A DNA stretch of 37,434 bases from Robiginitomaculum sp. (GTDB taxonomy: Bacteria; Pseudomonadota; Alphaproteobacteria; Caulobacterales; Maricaulaceae): contig JAJFFN010000039.1 in assembly GCA_021776635.1 (NCBI GenBank), positions 1 to 37,434 of the forward strand, read 5' to 3'. Numbering within the stretch: position 1 is the stretch's first letter; each line of letters starts with the position of its first letter. Under the pieces are notes generated by a model. That model searched no databases. It saw only the letters and a program-made list of their open reading frames with translations, and had not been told where the DNA came from. Shown piece after piece: positions 1 to 7,321 of the stretch. The translations under genes and the position numbers were made by a program.

Positions 1-202
1 ACCTCCCACACCCCGCTCAAACCCACACCTCACACCCCGCTCATACCGACATAGGTCGGTATCCATTGTGCGTATTGCACCAAGCTAAAAGGTGGACCCC
101 GTTTTGTAACGGGGTGCCCTAAAGGATAAAAGCGGGTTTTATGGGTGTGTAGGGTAAATCCTGTTAGTGCGCTTATAGGAATGGGGTGGTCAGCTCTCTT
201 GG
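1..202. repeat. Non-coding left edge with two hairpins, likely interspersed palindromic repeat
   Basis: No convincing gene is seen here. Two perfect hairpins are visible: an 8-bp stem with a 4-base loop at 43-62 (ATACCGAC / GTCGGTAT) and a 7-bp stem with a TTGT loop at 97-114 (CCCCGTT / AACGGGG). A near-copy of the phrase ACACCCCGCTCA occurs twice (about 8-19 and 32-43). The region lies just downstream of the minus-strand phaD gene, so the hairpins could also end that transcript, but neither is followed by a clear T-run. I favour a dispersed palindromic repeat remnant. Confidence 0.4.
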
Positions 203-847
203 CTAGCCAATCTGTTCGTCCAGGAAATCTTTTAGTAATGCGGCATAGGGCTCTGACTGATTGCCCCAATGGGGGGTAATTTGGGTGAGTGCAGCATAGA
301 CCCCTTCGTGGATTATTATTTTTGAATTTCCTTTTAATCCGCGAAGTTTTGCATAGGGAAGCCAATAAATAAAATGGGCGGTTAGGCGTTCTGACAAAAT
401 ACTTTTTTCATCAATGCGAAAGCTAAGATGTCCACTGGTTTCGAGACCAGAAAGTAAGCGCTCAAAGGCTTGCTGTAGCAATGAGAGCAGTCTTGCAAAT
501 TTTGGCCCAAGCGCGGGAATGCGATCCAAAATCGCGGTTAAATTAAGAAAGAAAAACCGAAAATCATTGATCTCTTCAAAAATAATATAAAGATAAATCC
601 AGTTGTCTTCCAGCGCCATAGGCTTGTTAACGGGGGCGGCTAGGACTTGCCTGAGTTCATCCTCGAAATCAGCAAATAGCTCCGCGATAATAATATCTTT
701 GCCCTTGTAATGGTAATAAAGATTGCCAGGGCTAATGTCCATAACGGCTGCAATATCAACAGAGGTAATATTGACCTCGCCTTCGTTATTCAGCAAAGCG
801 AGGGTCGTGCGCAATATTTTTTCTTTGGTTTTTGAGCGTGCGGCCAT
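203..847 (-). CDS. phaD: TetR-family regulator, PhaD-like, of the PHA cluster
   Basis: A 214-residue TetR-type DNA-binding regulator. The N-terminal helix-turn-helix (about residues 8-55) contains the typical recognition segment ISPGNLYYHYKGK, which closely resembles Pseudomonas PhaD (SPGNLYYHFHGKE). The C-terminal region is all helical and also PhaD-like (the stretch around FRFFFLNLTAILDRIP). In pseudomonads PhaD activates pha genes and is thought to sense a PHA-metabolism ligand; that role here is inference. It is the last gene of a tight minus-strand run phaC-phaZ-phasin-phaD, 12 bases after the phasin stop. The ATG at 847 has only a weak ribosome site, so it may depend on translation of the upstream gene. 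Confidence 0.85.
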   Translation of the reverse strand: MAARSKTKEKILRTTLALLNNEGEVNITSVDIAAVMDISPGNLYYHYKGKDIIIAELFADFEDELRQVLAAPVNKPMALEDNWIYLYIIFEEINDFRFFFLNLTAILDRIPALGPKFARLLSLLQQAFERLLSGLETSGHLSFRIDEKSILSERLTAHFIYWLPYAKLRGLKGNSKIIIHEGVYAALTQITPHWGNQSEPYAALLKDFLDEQIG

Positions 848-859
848 GTGCTCTGCAGC

Positions 860-1276
860 TTACTTTTTAGTCGCAGTTTTTTTAGGGGTCGCCTTTTTAC
901 GCGCAGCCCGTTTTTTTGGCTTTAATAGTTTTAACACGTCGTCGAGTTTGGCTTCAATGGCATTGAGACGGTCTTCTACATCCATATCCACATCATCACC
1001 CCGACGTTTCAGGCGTGCGCGCATTTTGGCAATACGGTCATCCATGTCAAAACCGTCGCCCATTTTATCGCTGACCTTATCAAAAGCTTCTTTGCTTTTG
1101 TGGGTAACAACGGTTTCCAGGACTTCGCCTTTTTGAACCAGGTCATCAAACACTTTTGATGTGCCTTTGGTCGCTTTGGAAAGCCCTTCTTGGACTTCAC
1201 TGAACGCGCGGCCATAGGCACCAATACCGGCTAGCCAAATTTTACGGGCTGTATCGCTATTTTTTTTATCACTCAT
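860..1276 (-). CDS. phaI: PHA granule-associated protein (phasin, PhaI/PhaF family)
   Basis: A 138-residue phasin that would coat the surface of PHA granules in the cytoplasm. The N-terminal hallmark ARKIWLAGIGAYGRAF (about residues 10-25) is characteristic of Pseudomonas PhaI/PhaF. The middle is amphipathic and predicted helical, with a short coiled-coil-like stretch at about 100-117 (DRLNAIEAKLDDVLKLL). The last 20 residues are lysine- and alanine-rich, a short version of the histone-like tail of PhaF that binds DNA. Length matches PhaI (about 139 residues) better than PhaF. A strong AAGGAG site precedes the ATG. It sits between phaZ and phaD, whereas in Pseudomonas phaI and phaF form a separate divergent operon. 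Confidence 0.88.
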   Translation of the reverse strand: MSDKKNSDTARKIWLAGIGAYGRAFSEVQEGLSKATKGTSKVFDDLVQKGEVLETVVTHKSKEAFDKVSDKMGDGFDMDDRIAKMRARLKRRGDDVDMDVEDRLNAIEAKLDDVLKLLKPKKRAARKKATPKKTATKK

Positions 1277-1309
1277 GATGGTCTCCTTGTAAGCAAATGT
1301 GTGTGCAGC

Positions 1310-2212
1310 TTAGGCGGCTGCGGGTTTCTTGCGAATTTTCTTTAATTTTGGTTTTTTGCGCGGCGGGAGTTCAACCTCTGGCTCCTCAAAGAAATGGCGA
1401 ATAATATCGACACTTGCATCGCGTTTGGTCAGCAAGAACAAATGCCCTGCATCTTCAAACTCATGCAGGCGTGCGTTTTTGATCATAAATTTCAAAATCT
1501 TGGCATTGGCCATAGGCACAATATGATCGCGGTCACCAGCAATGATCAAGGTCGGCATTTTAAGAAACGGCAAAAGTGGTAGGCTTGACCAGCCAATCAT
1601 ACACAACAGCTGGAACCAATATCCCTTTAAGCTTGGTGCTATCATGTTTTCGGCAAACATGCCCGCACCGTCCGGGCCGTCCCCGTAAAGTGTTTCGAAA
1701 TGCTGTTTAAGAAATGCCCTGTCTTTATATCGCTTTGGCGAGCCCATTTTTGAGATTGCCCGTATGTCGCCCGGCACCATTGTGACGCCTGGTGCGGTCG
1801 CGCATAGAACTAGGCGTTCGGTCATATTTGGGTATTGGAAAGCAAATTGCTGCGCCATGCCGCCGCCCCAACTGACGCCGAGCACGTCAACTTTGTCGTA
1901 GCCGTTTTCAAGTAAAATCTGTTTTGCAGCCTTTGCTGCCCACCATGGCCTATAGGGTACAGTTGGGTCAGGAGAGCCGCCAATGCCAGGCATGTCAAAA
2001 GTAATAATATCGCGGCCTGTAAATTTATCCGCAAAGGCTTGGGCTATTTCAAGGTTGGCGCCAATACCGTTGAAAAACAGCATAGGCGTACGCTTGCCCG
2101 CGCCCTTGTCTGTGCCTTTCCACACTGCGGTACGAAGCTTTTGATTACCAACCTTGCTAAAGCGGATGCGCGGAATATTGTGGTGTGTATCTGACGGAAA
2201 TGTATCAGGCAT
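1310..2212 (-). CDS. phaZ: Intracellular medium-chain-length PHA depolymerase PhaZ
   Basis: A 300-residue alpha/beta hydrolase that would release 3-hydroxyalkanoic acids from stored intracellular PHA. The lipase box GVSWGGG places the nucleophile at Ser114. The acid is probably Asp227 (AGDRDHIVP) and the base His257 (AGHLFLLT). The GVSWGG and GHLFL contexts match the Pseudomonas PhaZ family rather than general esterases. The final 20 or so residues are rich in Lys, Pro and Arg, a basic extension that may help granule or DNA association (inference). It has no signal peptide, as expected for a mobilising depolymerase. It starts 27 bases after the phaC stop, so synthase and depolymerase are probably co-transcribed. 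Confidence 0.9.
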   Translation of the reverse strand: MPDTFPSDTHHNIPRIRFSKVGNQKLRTAVWKGTDKGAGKRTPMLFFNGIGANLEIAQAFADKFTGRDIITFDMPGIGGSPDPTVPYRPWWAAKAAKQILLENGYDKVDVLGVSWGGGMAQQFAFQYPNMTERLVLCATAPGVTMVPGDIRAISKMGSPKRYKDRAFLKQHFETLYGDGPDGAGMFAENMIAPSLKGYWFQLLCMIGWSSLPLLPFLKMPTLIIAGDRDHIVPMANAKILKFMIKNARLHEFEDAGHLFLLTKRDASVDIIRHFFEEPEVELPPRKKPKLKKIRKKPAAA

Positions 2213-2239
2213 AGCGGTGCTTTCTAACTAATTTGGTCC

Positions 2240-3931
2240 TTAAGTGAACACATATTCGCCCGGTGCTTTGCACAGGGGTGGGAATGATTTATTGCCTGGA
2301 TTGCGCGGTGCATTCTTAAGTTCGCCAGAACGTTCCTTGAGCCACGCATCCCAGTGTGGCCACCAGGAACCCGCATTCTCCTCTGCGCTCTCAATCCATT
2401 CGTCGCATGTGTCTTCGATGTTTTTATTGGTAAAGAACTTTGCTTTTGGATTGCCTGGTGCGGTGAGCAGGGATTGGATATGTCCACTAGAGGCCAATAC
2501 AAAATCTACAGTGCCGCCAAATAAGGCCGTATTGCGGTAGCTAGCACGCCACGGTGTGATATGGTCTGTAACCCCTGCGAGCATGAAACCGTCGACCTTG
2601 ACGTTTTTCAGGTTTATCTCATTGCCCATAAATTCGACACCGCTCCCTGTCTTGCTGGTTGTAACAAAGCGTTTGTCAGAAACCATATCTAGGTAATCTG
2701 AATGGAGTTGCGCAGGCAGGTTGGTGGTATCGGCGTTCCAATACAGGATGTCAAATGCGGGTGGATCTTGGCCCAGTAAATAATTATTGACCACATAATT
2801 CCAGATCAAATCGTTTGGTCGCAACCAAGCAAACACTTTCGCTAAGTCTTCGCCTGGTAATATGCCTTTTTTGCGCGACATTTTACGCGCGGCTTCAATG
2901 CTCGCCTTGCTGGCGAACAGGCCAACTTCGCTATCGGTTTTCTTGGGATCAAGCACGCAGACCATCAATGTGTATGAATTGACGCGGGTATCGCCACGCG
3001 TCGCAAGTTCGGACAAAAACAAAGATAAAGTCGCACCGCCTGAGCAAGCGCCTGAAACATTTATTTTCTTTGAGTTTGTGATTTTCATGACCACATCCGT
3101 GCCCTCTATCAAGGACTGAACATAGTTCTCTAGGCCCCAATGAGAGTGTTGTCGGCTGGGATTGCGCCAGCTAACGGCAAACATCTGGTAGCCTTGCGCC
3201 GCAAAGTATTTAACAACGCTGTTATGGGCGGATAAATCATTGGCATAGAATTTGTTGATTTGCGGCGGAATAATCACAAGCGGGGTTTTGTAGACTTTGT
3301 CGGTCGTCGGCTTGTATTGAATGATTTCCAGCATTTCGTTTTTAAAGACAACGCTCCCTTCGGACATAGCTAGGTTCTTGCCAACTTCAAATTTGGATTT
3401 ATCAACCATGGACGGCATGCCACCATTTGTGGTCAAATCCTTATAGGCATTCTGTAAGCCTTTGACGGCAGACAACCCCCCAGATTCGTATAGGCGTTTC
3501 ATAGCGGCAGGATTACCCAATAATGTATTGGTGGGCGCAAAACTGTCCGCAACGATATCAAGAAGAAATTTAGAACGGGACTGGTCTTCTTCGGAAATAC
3601 CACTGTCGGCTATCCAGCCTTCAAAGCCTTTTCGAGCCGCCAGCCAGTTTTGCAGGCCGGCCTTATACAGGCGGTTATAACGCCAAGTTGGGTCCATAAA
3701 TCTACGGTCACGGCGTTCGGGAGCAAGTTCGCTATCGCCTTTGACGATTTTCGCAACCTCTTGGCCATATTCCTTAAGGTTTTTGGCCAAGGGCGCGGGC
3801 TGTTTGACGGCGCGCCCCAACAGGGTACCAAACGATTTCAGCAATTCGCCGCGCCTGATACCAATCATATTATTGACAGCAGTTGTGGAGCGGGCTGCGT
3901 TTTTTTCTAAATCTTCTATTTGTTTTGCCAT
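2240..3931 (-). CDS. phaC: Class II (medium-chain-length) PHA synthase PhaC
   Basis: A 563-residue polyester synthase that polymerises (R)-3-hydroxyacyl-CoA into PHA. The catalytic Cys296 lies in the modified lipase box GACSGG; the partner residues are Asp456 (VTDHITPW) and His484 (SSGHIQSLL). The number and context of the cysteine match Pseudomonas PhaC1 (Cys296), and the length is that of class II enzymes (about 560), which prefer C6-C14 monomers and need no PhaE or PhaR partner. The C-terminal section around GSWWPHWDAWLKERSGEL is also class II-like. A strong AAGGGGAG ribosome site precedes the ATG. First gene of the minus-strand pha run. Most alphaproteobacteria carry class I synthases, so the type is notable. 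Confidence 0.93.
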   Translation of the reverse strand: MAKQIEDLEKNAARSTTAVNNMIGIRRGELLKSFGTLLGRAVKQPAPLAKNLKEYGQEVAKIVKGDSELAPERRDRRFMDPTWRYNRLYKAGLQNWLAARKGFEGWIADSGISEEDQSRSKFLLDIVADSFAPTNTLLGNPAAMKRLYESGGLSAVKGLQNAYKDLTTNGGMPSMVDKSKFEVGKNLAMSEGSVVFKNEMLEIIQYKPTTDKVYKTPLVIIPPQINKFYANDLSAHNSVVKYFAAQGYQMFAVSWRNPSRQHSHWGLENYVQSLIEGTDVVMKITNSKKINVSGACSGGATLSLFLSELATRGDTRVNSYTLMVCVLDPKKTDSEVGLFASKASIEAARKMSRKKGILPGEDLAKVFAWLRPNDLIWNYVVNNYLLGQDPPAFDILYWNADTTNLPAQLHSDYLDMVSDKRFVTTSKTGSGVEFMGNEINLKNVKVDGFMLAGVTDHITPWRASYRNTALFGGTVDFVLASSGHIQSLLTAPGNPKAKFFTNKNIEDTCDEWIESAEENAGSWWPHWDAWLKERSGELKNAPRNPGNKSFPPLCKAPGEYVFT

Positions 3932-4039
3932 AATGTCTCTCCCCTTAAAGGTGCCCTTACAGGCTTATATCAGGATTTTATGCCAGACTTGGCACAAAAA
4001 ATCTAATGGATTCATGGGTTATTGTTGAATATTGCTACA

Positions 4040-4086
4040 AAAAAGGCGCTCCTATGGCCCGAATTCGGGATTTGGAGCGCCTTTTT
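4040..4086 (-). terminator. Rho-independent terminator after the second phasin gene
   Basis: A perfect 13-bp inverted repeat, left arm at 4040-4052 and right arm at 4074-4086 (core GGCGCTCC / GGAGCGCC), ends in A and T runs so it can work on either strand. The loop contains a second palindrome, CCCGAATTCGGG (4058-4069), giving a nested hairpin. It lies between the second phasin gene and the phaC promoter region and should insulate the two transcripts. Confidence 0.85.
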
Positions 4087-4114
4087 CACTTGCGGCTACA
4101 AGATCGGGGAGAAG

Positions 4115-4585
4115 TTAAGCCGCTTTAGATGCTTTTTCTGCGACAGTTGTCACACGTTTTTTTGTTTTGCTGACAGCTGATTTTGCAGTGTTTGCGATTT
4201 TTTTGTTAAGCTTGGCAATCTCTGCTTCTAGTTCAACAACACGATCATTGGCAGCACCTGGTACAAATGAACGAAGTTGTGCAGAGCGTTTCTCAAAACG
4301 GGCTTTGGCAAATTCAGTTACGGTCTTGCGTGTGTCATTGGCATAGTCGCTTGCAATTGTTTCAAGCTTCTCGCCGCGCGCAGCATAGTCGTCATAGCTT
4401 TTAACGGCTTTTTCGTAGTGGGGAAGCGCGGCTTCATAAGCAGCACCAAATACGCCAACATAAGCGCGAAAACCTTTGCGAACAAGCGCAGGTGTTTTAA
4501 GGTTAGCTACGAAATTGTTTTTAACAGTCTTTGTTTTCTTAGTTGATTTAGTTTTTGTCGTTTTAGTCTTTGTCGTTTTAGTCAT
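4115..4585 (-). CDS. Second phasin, lysine-rich at both ends
   Basis: A 156-residue phasin-like protein. The centre (about residues 25-110) is amphipathic helix containing GFRAYVGVFGAAYEAALPHYEKA, typical of phasin-family proteins. A short coiled-coil-like segment follows (about 115-135, VVELEAEIAKLNKKI). The N-terminus is a run of Lys-Thr repeats (about residues 2-22) and the C-terminus is also lysine-rich, so the protein has two basic tails. By analogy with PhaF these could bind DNA and help share granules between daughter cells (inference). It has its own AAAGGA site and terminator and lies upstream of phaC on the same strand, so it can be expressed independently. The family call rests on residue pattern and neighbours. 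Confidence 0.75.
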   Translation of the reverse strand: MTKTTKTKTTKTKSTKKTKTVKNNFVANLKTPALVRKGFRAYVGVFGAAYEAALPHYEKAVKSYDDYAARGEKLETIASDYANDTRKTVTEFAKARFEKRSAQLRSFVPGAANDRVVELEAEIAKLNKKIANTAKSAVSKTKKRVTTVAEKASKAA

Positions 4586-4687
4586 GGTCTTAGTCCTTTG
4601 TGTTTCGGCGCGAAATGCAACCGTTTAAATTCAATAATGAACAGATAAGCACAAAGATTAGAAACCGCACCCTAATTTGGGGAATGT

Positions 4688-4721
4688 TCTCCTTCCCCCA
4701 TAAAAAATGGGTGGAAGGAGA
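4688..4721 (-). terminator. Hairpin downstream of the hydrolase/nuclease-fold gene pair
   Basis: Inverted repeat with arms 4688-4701 (TCTCCTTCCCCCAT) and 4707-4721 (ATGGGTGGAAGGAGA) around an A-rich loop; the pairing is complete apart from one bulged base. It follows the end of the minus-strand gene at 4779, so it may end that transcript. There is no strong T-run, so it may instead be a dispersed repeat. Confidence 0.5.
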
Positions 4722-4778
4722 CGAAGCTGTTTTTCTTTGCGTGTCTTTGCCCCGCAGGTAGTTTTTGGGGGTTGAGCG

Positions 4779-5234
4779 TTACGGATTTTTCAGTTTTTCC
4801 ATCATTTTGTCAAAAGAATACTGTTCCAATAGCGGCATATTTTTCTGCGAGATGTTTAAGCCCCACTCTGGTGCACTTTTCTTGCCAATATAATCACGGC
4901 TTACAAAGAGGGTATTCGGAGACTTCCATACCAAAGACGGAATAAAGTATAAATTTGGCTCATTGCCTTCTTGGAAAAGAACTAATGCTAAAGTCATATC
5001 TTGTGAAAGTTCAAATTTATCCTTGCGTATGAAAACATAGTTGGCCTTAAGAATCGATTTAACCTGCACAGGTAAAAAAGGTTGGGTTTCATAGCGTGTT
5101 ACAAAATCGATACCACGATCATCTACTTCGGTTGAGTAAACTTGAAACCCATGCATGGTCAGCTCCATTTTAACGAAATACTCCGCGAAGGTACCGATTT
5201 GTTGGCTATTTAGATTTTCCCAATTGTAGCGCAT
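4779..5234 (-). CDS. Small PD-(D/E)XK nuclease-fold protein (DUF4365-like)
   Basis: A 151-residue protein of unknown role. Its first half fits the PD-(D/E)XK fold in order: a helix with GTFAEYFVKMEL (Glu18), then DDRGIDFV (Asp43), then LPVQVKS (Gln57-x-Lys59). The Gln in place of the usual Asp/Glu of the (D/E)XK pair is a known variant in this superfamily. The second half (about 65-151) has no motif I recognise. It begins inside the end of the upstream hydrolase gene (25-base overlap) with a good GGAGGAG site before the ATG, so translation is probably coupled. It appears AT-richer than its neighbours, which may indicate horizontal transfer. Related small proteins occur alone and in defence or mobile contexts; no target is proposed. 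Confidence 0.65.
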   Translation of the reverse strand: MRYNWENLNSQQIGTFAEYFVKMELTMHGFQVYSTEVDDRGIDFVTRYETQPFLPVQVKSILKANYVFIRKDKFELSQDMTLALVLFQEGNEPNLYFIPSLVWKSPNTLFVSRDYIGKKSAPEWGLNISQKNMPLLEQYSFDKMMEKLKNP

Positions 5235-6004
5235 AACTCCTCCATTGTATTTATCATCCTCTCAATATCATCCTCACCTGACAAACTGTGATCACCGTTT
5301 TTGACTAGGGTTAGTTTTACGTCTTTGCTCTCCAAAGCATCTGCGACTTTCTGCGCGTGTGTATAGGGCACACTGGTGTCTTTCATGCCGTGGATGATGC
5401 GAACGGGGCAGGTGATGTTTATGGGGGCGTCCAAGAGCAGGTTATCGCGACCGTCGAGGATAAGCTCGCGGCTTATTTCGTAAGGTTCATCGTAGTCGGA
5501 CGGTTCGTAATAAATACCGTCTTCCATGATGGTTTTGCGGATGTCTTCGCTGAAATTCGCCCACATCAGTTTTTCGGTAAAGTCCGGTGCGGGGGCCAGT
5601 AGGACGAGGGCGTGGATGCGCTCTGGCCGTGCGAGAGCCGCGAGCAATGTAGTCCATCCGCCCATGCTAGAGCCGACGATGATTTGCGGGCCAAATTGTT
5701 TGGTGGGCGTTAACGCGTCGATGACTTGTACCGTATCCGCCGCCCAACGGCTAATGGTGCCGTCCCTGAACCTGCCGCTGGATTTGCCGTGACCGAAATA
5801 GTCAAACCGCGTAAAGGCTCTACCTTGTGTTTCGGCCCATGTGTGTAAGGCCGAGGCCTTGGAACCGTCCATATCAGATTTAAGGCCGCCGCACCAAATA
5901 ATCCCTGGGCCTTGCCCATCACTTTGCTTATAGGCAATTTGGTTTTGTTTAAGCCCGCCGTAAGCCGAGGACGATAAATATTTTACATTATACGCATTTG
6001 TCAT
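5210..6004 (-). CDS. Alpha/beta hydrolase, ABHD10-like
   Basis: A 264-residue serine hydrolase without a signal peptide. The elbow GSSMGG gives Ser113 as nucleophile; Asp209 (IIHGMKDTSVPY) and His239 (NGDHSLS) complete the triad. The N-terminal pattern around IIWCGGLKSDMDGSKA and FDYFGHGKSSG resembles the ABHD10 family, whose mitochondrial member acts as an S-depalmitoylase and glucuronide esterase; bacterial relatives are common in alphaproteobacteria and mostly uncharacterised. The gene overlaps the nuclease-fold gene downstream. It is divergent from the glycosyltransferase gene, and the two starts are only about 46 bases apart, so they share a short promoter region. Confidence 0.8.
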   Translation of the reverse strand: MTNAYNVKYLSSSAYGGLKQNQIAYKQSDGQGPGIIWCGGLKSDMDGSKASALHTWAETQGRAFTRFDYFGHGKSSGRFRDGTISRWAADTVQVIDALTPTKQFGPQIIVGSSMGGWTTLLAALARPERIHALVLLAPAPDFTEKLMWANFSEDIRKTIMEDGIYYEPSDYDEPYEISRELILDGRDNLLLDAPINITCPVRIIHGMKDTSVPYTHAQKVADALESKDVKLTLVKNGDHSLSGEDDIERMINTMEELCATIGKI

Positions 6005-6050
6005 GATATGTGACTTTCCAAACTATACGAATCGTATTTTAAAGACAGTT

Positions 6051-7193
6051 ATGAACATTCTACAAGTCTTACCGGAATTAAATGCAGGCGGGGTTGAGCG
6101 CACGACGATTGAAATCGCGCAGGCGCTCAGCACTGCGGGGCATATGCCCCATGTGGCCTGTAATGGTGGTCGGCTAGAGGATGAACTGCGTGCGGCAGGC
6201 GGTATTTTACACAAACTGCAGGTCGGCAGTAAAAATCCCATGTCCCTGCGCCGCAACACTAAGGCTTTGATAGACATAATTAAAACCCATAATATCGATA
6301 TCATTCATGCCCGTTCCCGTGCGCCGGCTTGGCCAGCCAAGGCGGCGGCCACAGCAACCAATATTCCGTTCATCACCACCTATCACGGTATCTATAACGC
6401 AAAATCAGGGCTGAAGCGCCGTTATAATGCCGTCATGGCCAAAGGCGACATTGTTATCGCCAATTCCAAGTTCACCAAAGCCCATATCATGATGGAACAC
6501 AATATTGATGCGAATGATATTGTTGTCATTCCGCGCGGTGTAGATATGTCGGTCTTTGACCCCAAGCTGGTGTCCTTAGCTGACATCAATGCCGTGCGCA
6601 AAAAATGGGGTGTTGGTGACAAGGTGAATGACAAGCCTGTAATTTTGTTGCCCGGGCGGTTGACCCGTTGGAAAGGGCAGTTGGTGGCGGTGGAAGCGCT
6701 TAAATCGCTGGGCGGCAATGCCGTTTTAGTTTTGCTCGGCGATGCCCAGGGCCGCGATGATTATGTGGCCGAGATTGAAAGCAAAGCGAAAAGCTTGGGT
6801 CTCGGAGCGCGGGTGATACTGGCCGGCCATAGCCGCTCTATGGCGACGGCATTATCGGTGGCGGATGTGGTGGTCTCGGCGTCAACCGACCCAGAGGCTT
6901 TTGGCCGGGTCATGGCGGAGGCACAGGCGATGGCGCGGCTTGTGGTCGCCAGCGACCACGGCGGTGCCCGCGAGACGGTGCTTGACGGTGCGGGTGGATA
7001 TCTTGTGAAGACAAATGACAGCCAAGCCTTAGCAGAAGCTATCACCAAGGTGTTAGCTTTGCCTAAAACCCAGTACACTAAGCGGGGCCAAAGGGCGCGA
7101 AAACGCATAACAGAGGTTTATTCCGCCCGGGCTATGAAAACGGCAACATTGGCGCTTTACGAACGTGCACTGGTCAACCGAGGTGGTAAATAA
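6051..7193 (+). CDS. Glycosyltransferase family 4 (GT-B fold)
   Basis: A retaining GT4 glycosyltransferase of about 380 residues, cytoplasmic face of the membrane. The N-terminal Rossmann domain begins MNILQVLPELNAGGVERTT, with the glycine-rich loop typical of GT4 enzymes. The C-terminal domain carries the GRLTRWKGQ segment and the DPEAFGRVMAEAQAMA motif, the E-x7-E-like nucleotide-sugar site. I choose the ATG at 6051 because the longer frame starting at 6003 adds 16 residues that do not belong to the fold and would overlap the divergent hydrolase start. The substrate is unknown. Similar enzymes act on capsule, O-antigen or LPS core sugars, and the lipid A block downstream is compatible with that. 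Confidence 0.85.
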   Translation: MNILQVLPELNAGGVERTTIEIAQALSTAGHMPHVACNGGRLEDELRAAGGILHKLQVGSKNPMSLRRNTKALIDIIKTHNIDIIHARSRAPAWPAKAAATATNIPFITTYHGIYNAKSGLKRRYNAVMAKGDIVIANSKFTKAHIMMEHNIDANDIVVIPRGVDMSVFDPKLVSLADINAVRKKWGVGDKVNDKPVILLPGRLTRWKGQLVAVEALKSLGGNAVLVLLGDAQGRDDYVAEIESKAKSLGLGARVILAGHSRSMATALSVADVVVSASTDPEAFGRVMAEAQAMARLVVASDHGGARETVLDGAGGYLVKTNDSQALAEAITKVLALPKTQYTKRGQRARKRITEVYSARAMKTATLALYERALVNRGGK

Positions 7194-7306
7194 ACCACGC
7201 TACCAAGGTAAAATTACCAAAATGGCCGATTCAGTTCTTGAAAAACGGGCGCTAACCCGCCATATTCTCGGGCGTACCGTCTTAAGCGGTGCGAAATGCA
7301 GTTATA

Positions 7307-7321
7307 TAGGAGACCAGCATA
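7307..7321 (+). promoter_or_regulatory. Ribosome site and AUA start of infC
   Basis: AGGAGA (7308-7313) sits five bases ahead of ATA (7319-7321). A TAG at 7307-7309 is in frame just upstream. No ATG, GTG or TTG occurs in this frame until 7451, far inside the conserved protein. ATA is therefore the only start with a correctly placed ribosome site. IF3 rejects non-canonical starts, so this arrangement is the expected self-limiting switch. Confidence 0.85.

Noticed and set aside
30..365. Minus-strand ORF of 111 codons at the left edge
   Set aside because: It runs antisense in part to nothing and in part over the phaD end in another frame; its composition follows the palindromic repeats (for example the TYVGM stretch over the 43-62 hairpin) and it has no ribosome site.
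6003..6050. Longer start of the glycosyltransferase at 6003
   Set aside because: The extra 16 residues do not fit the GT4 fold and the start would overlap the divergent hydrolase start codon.
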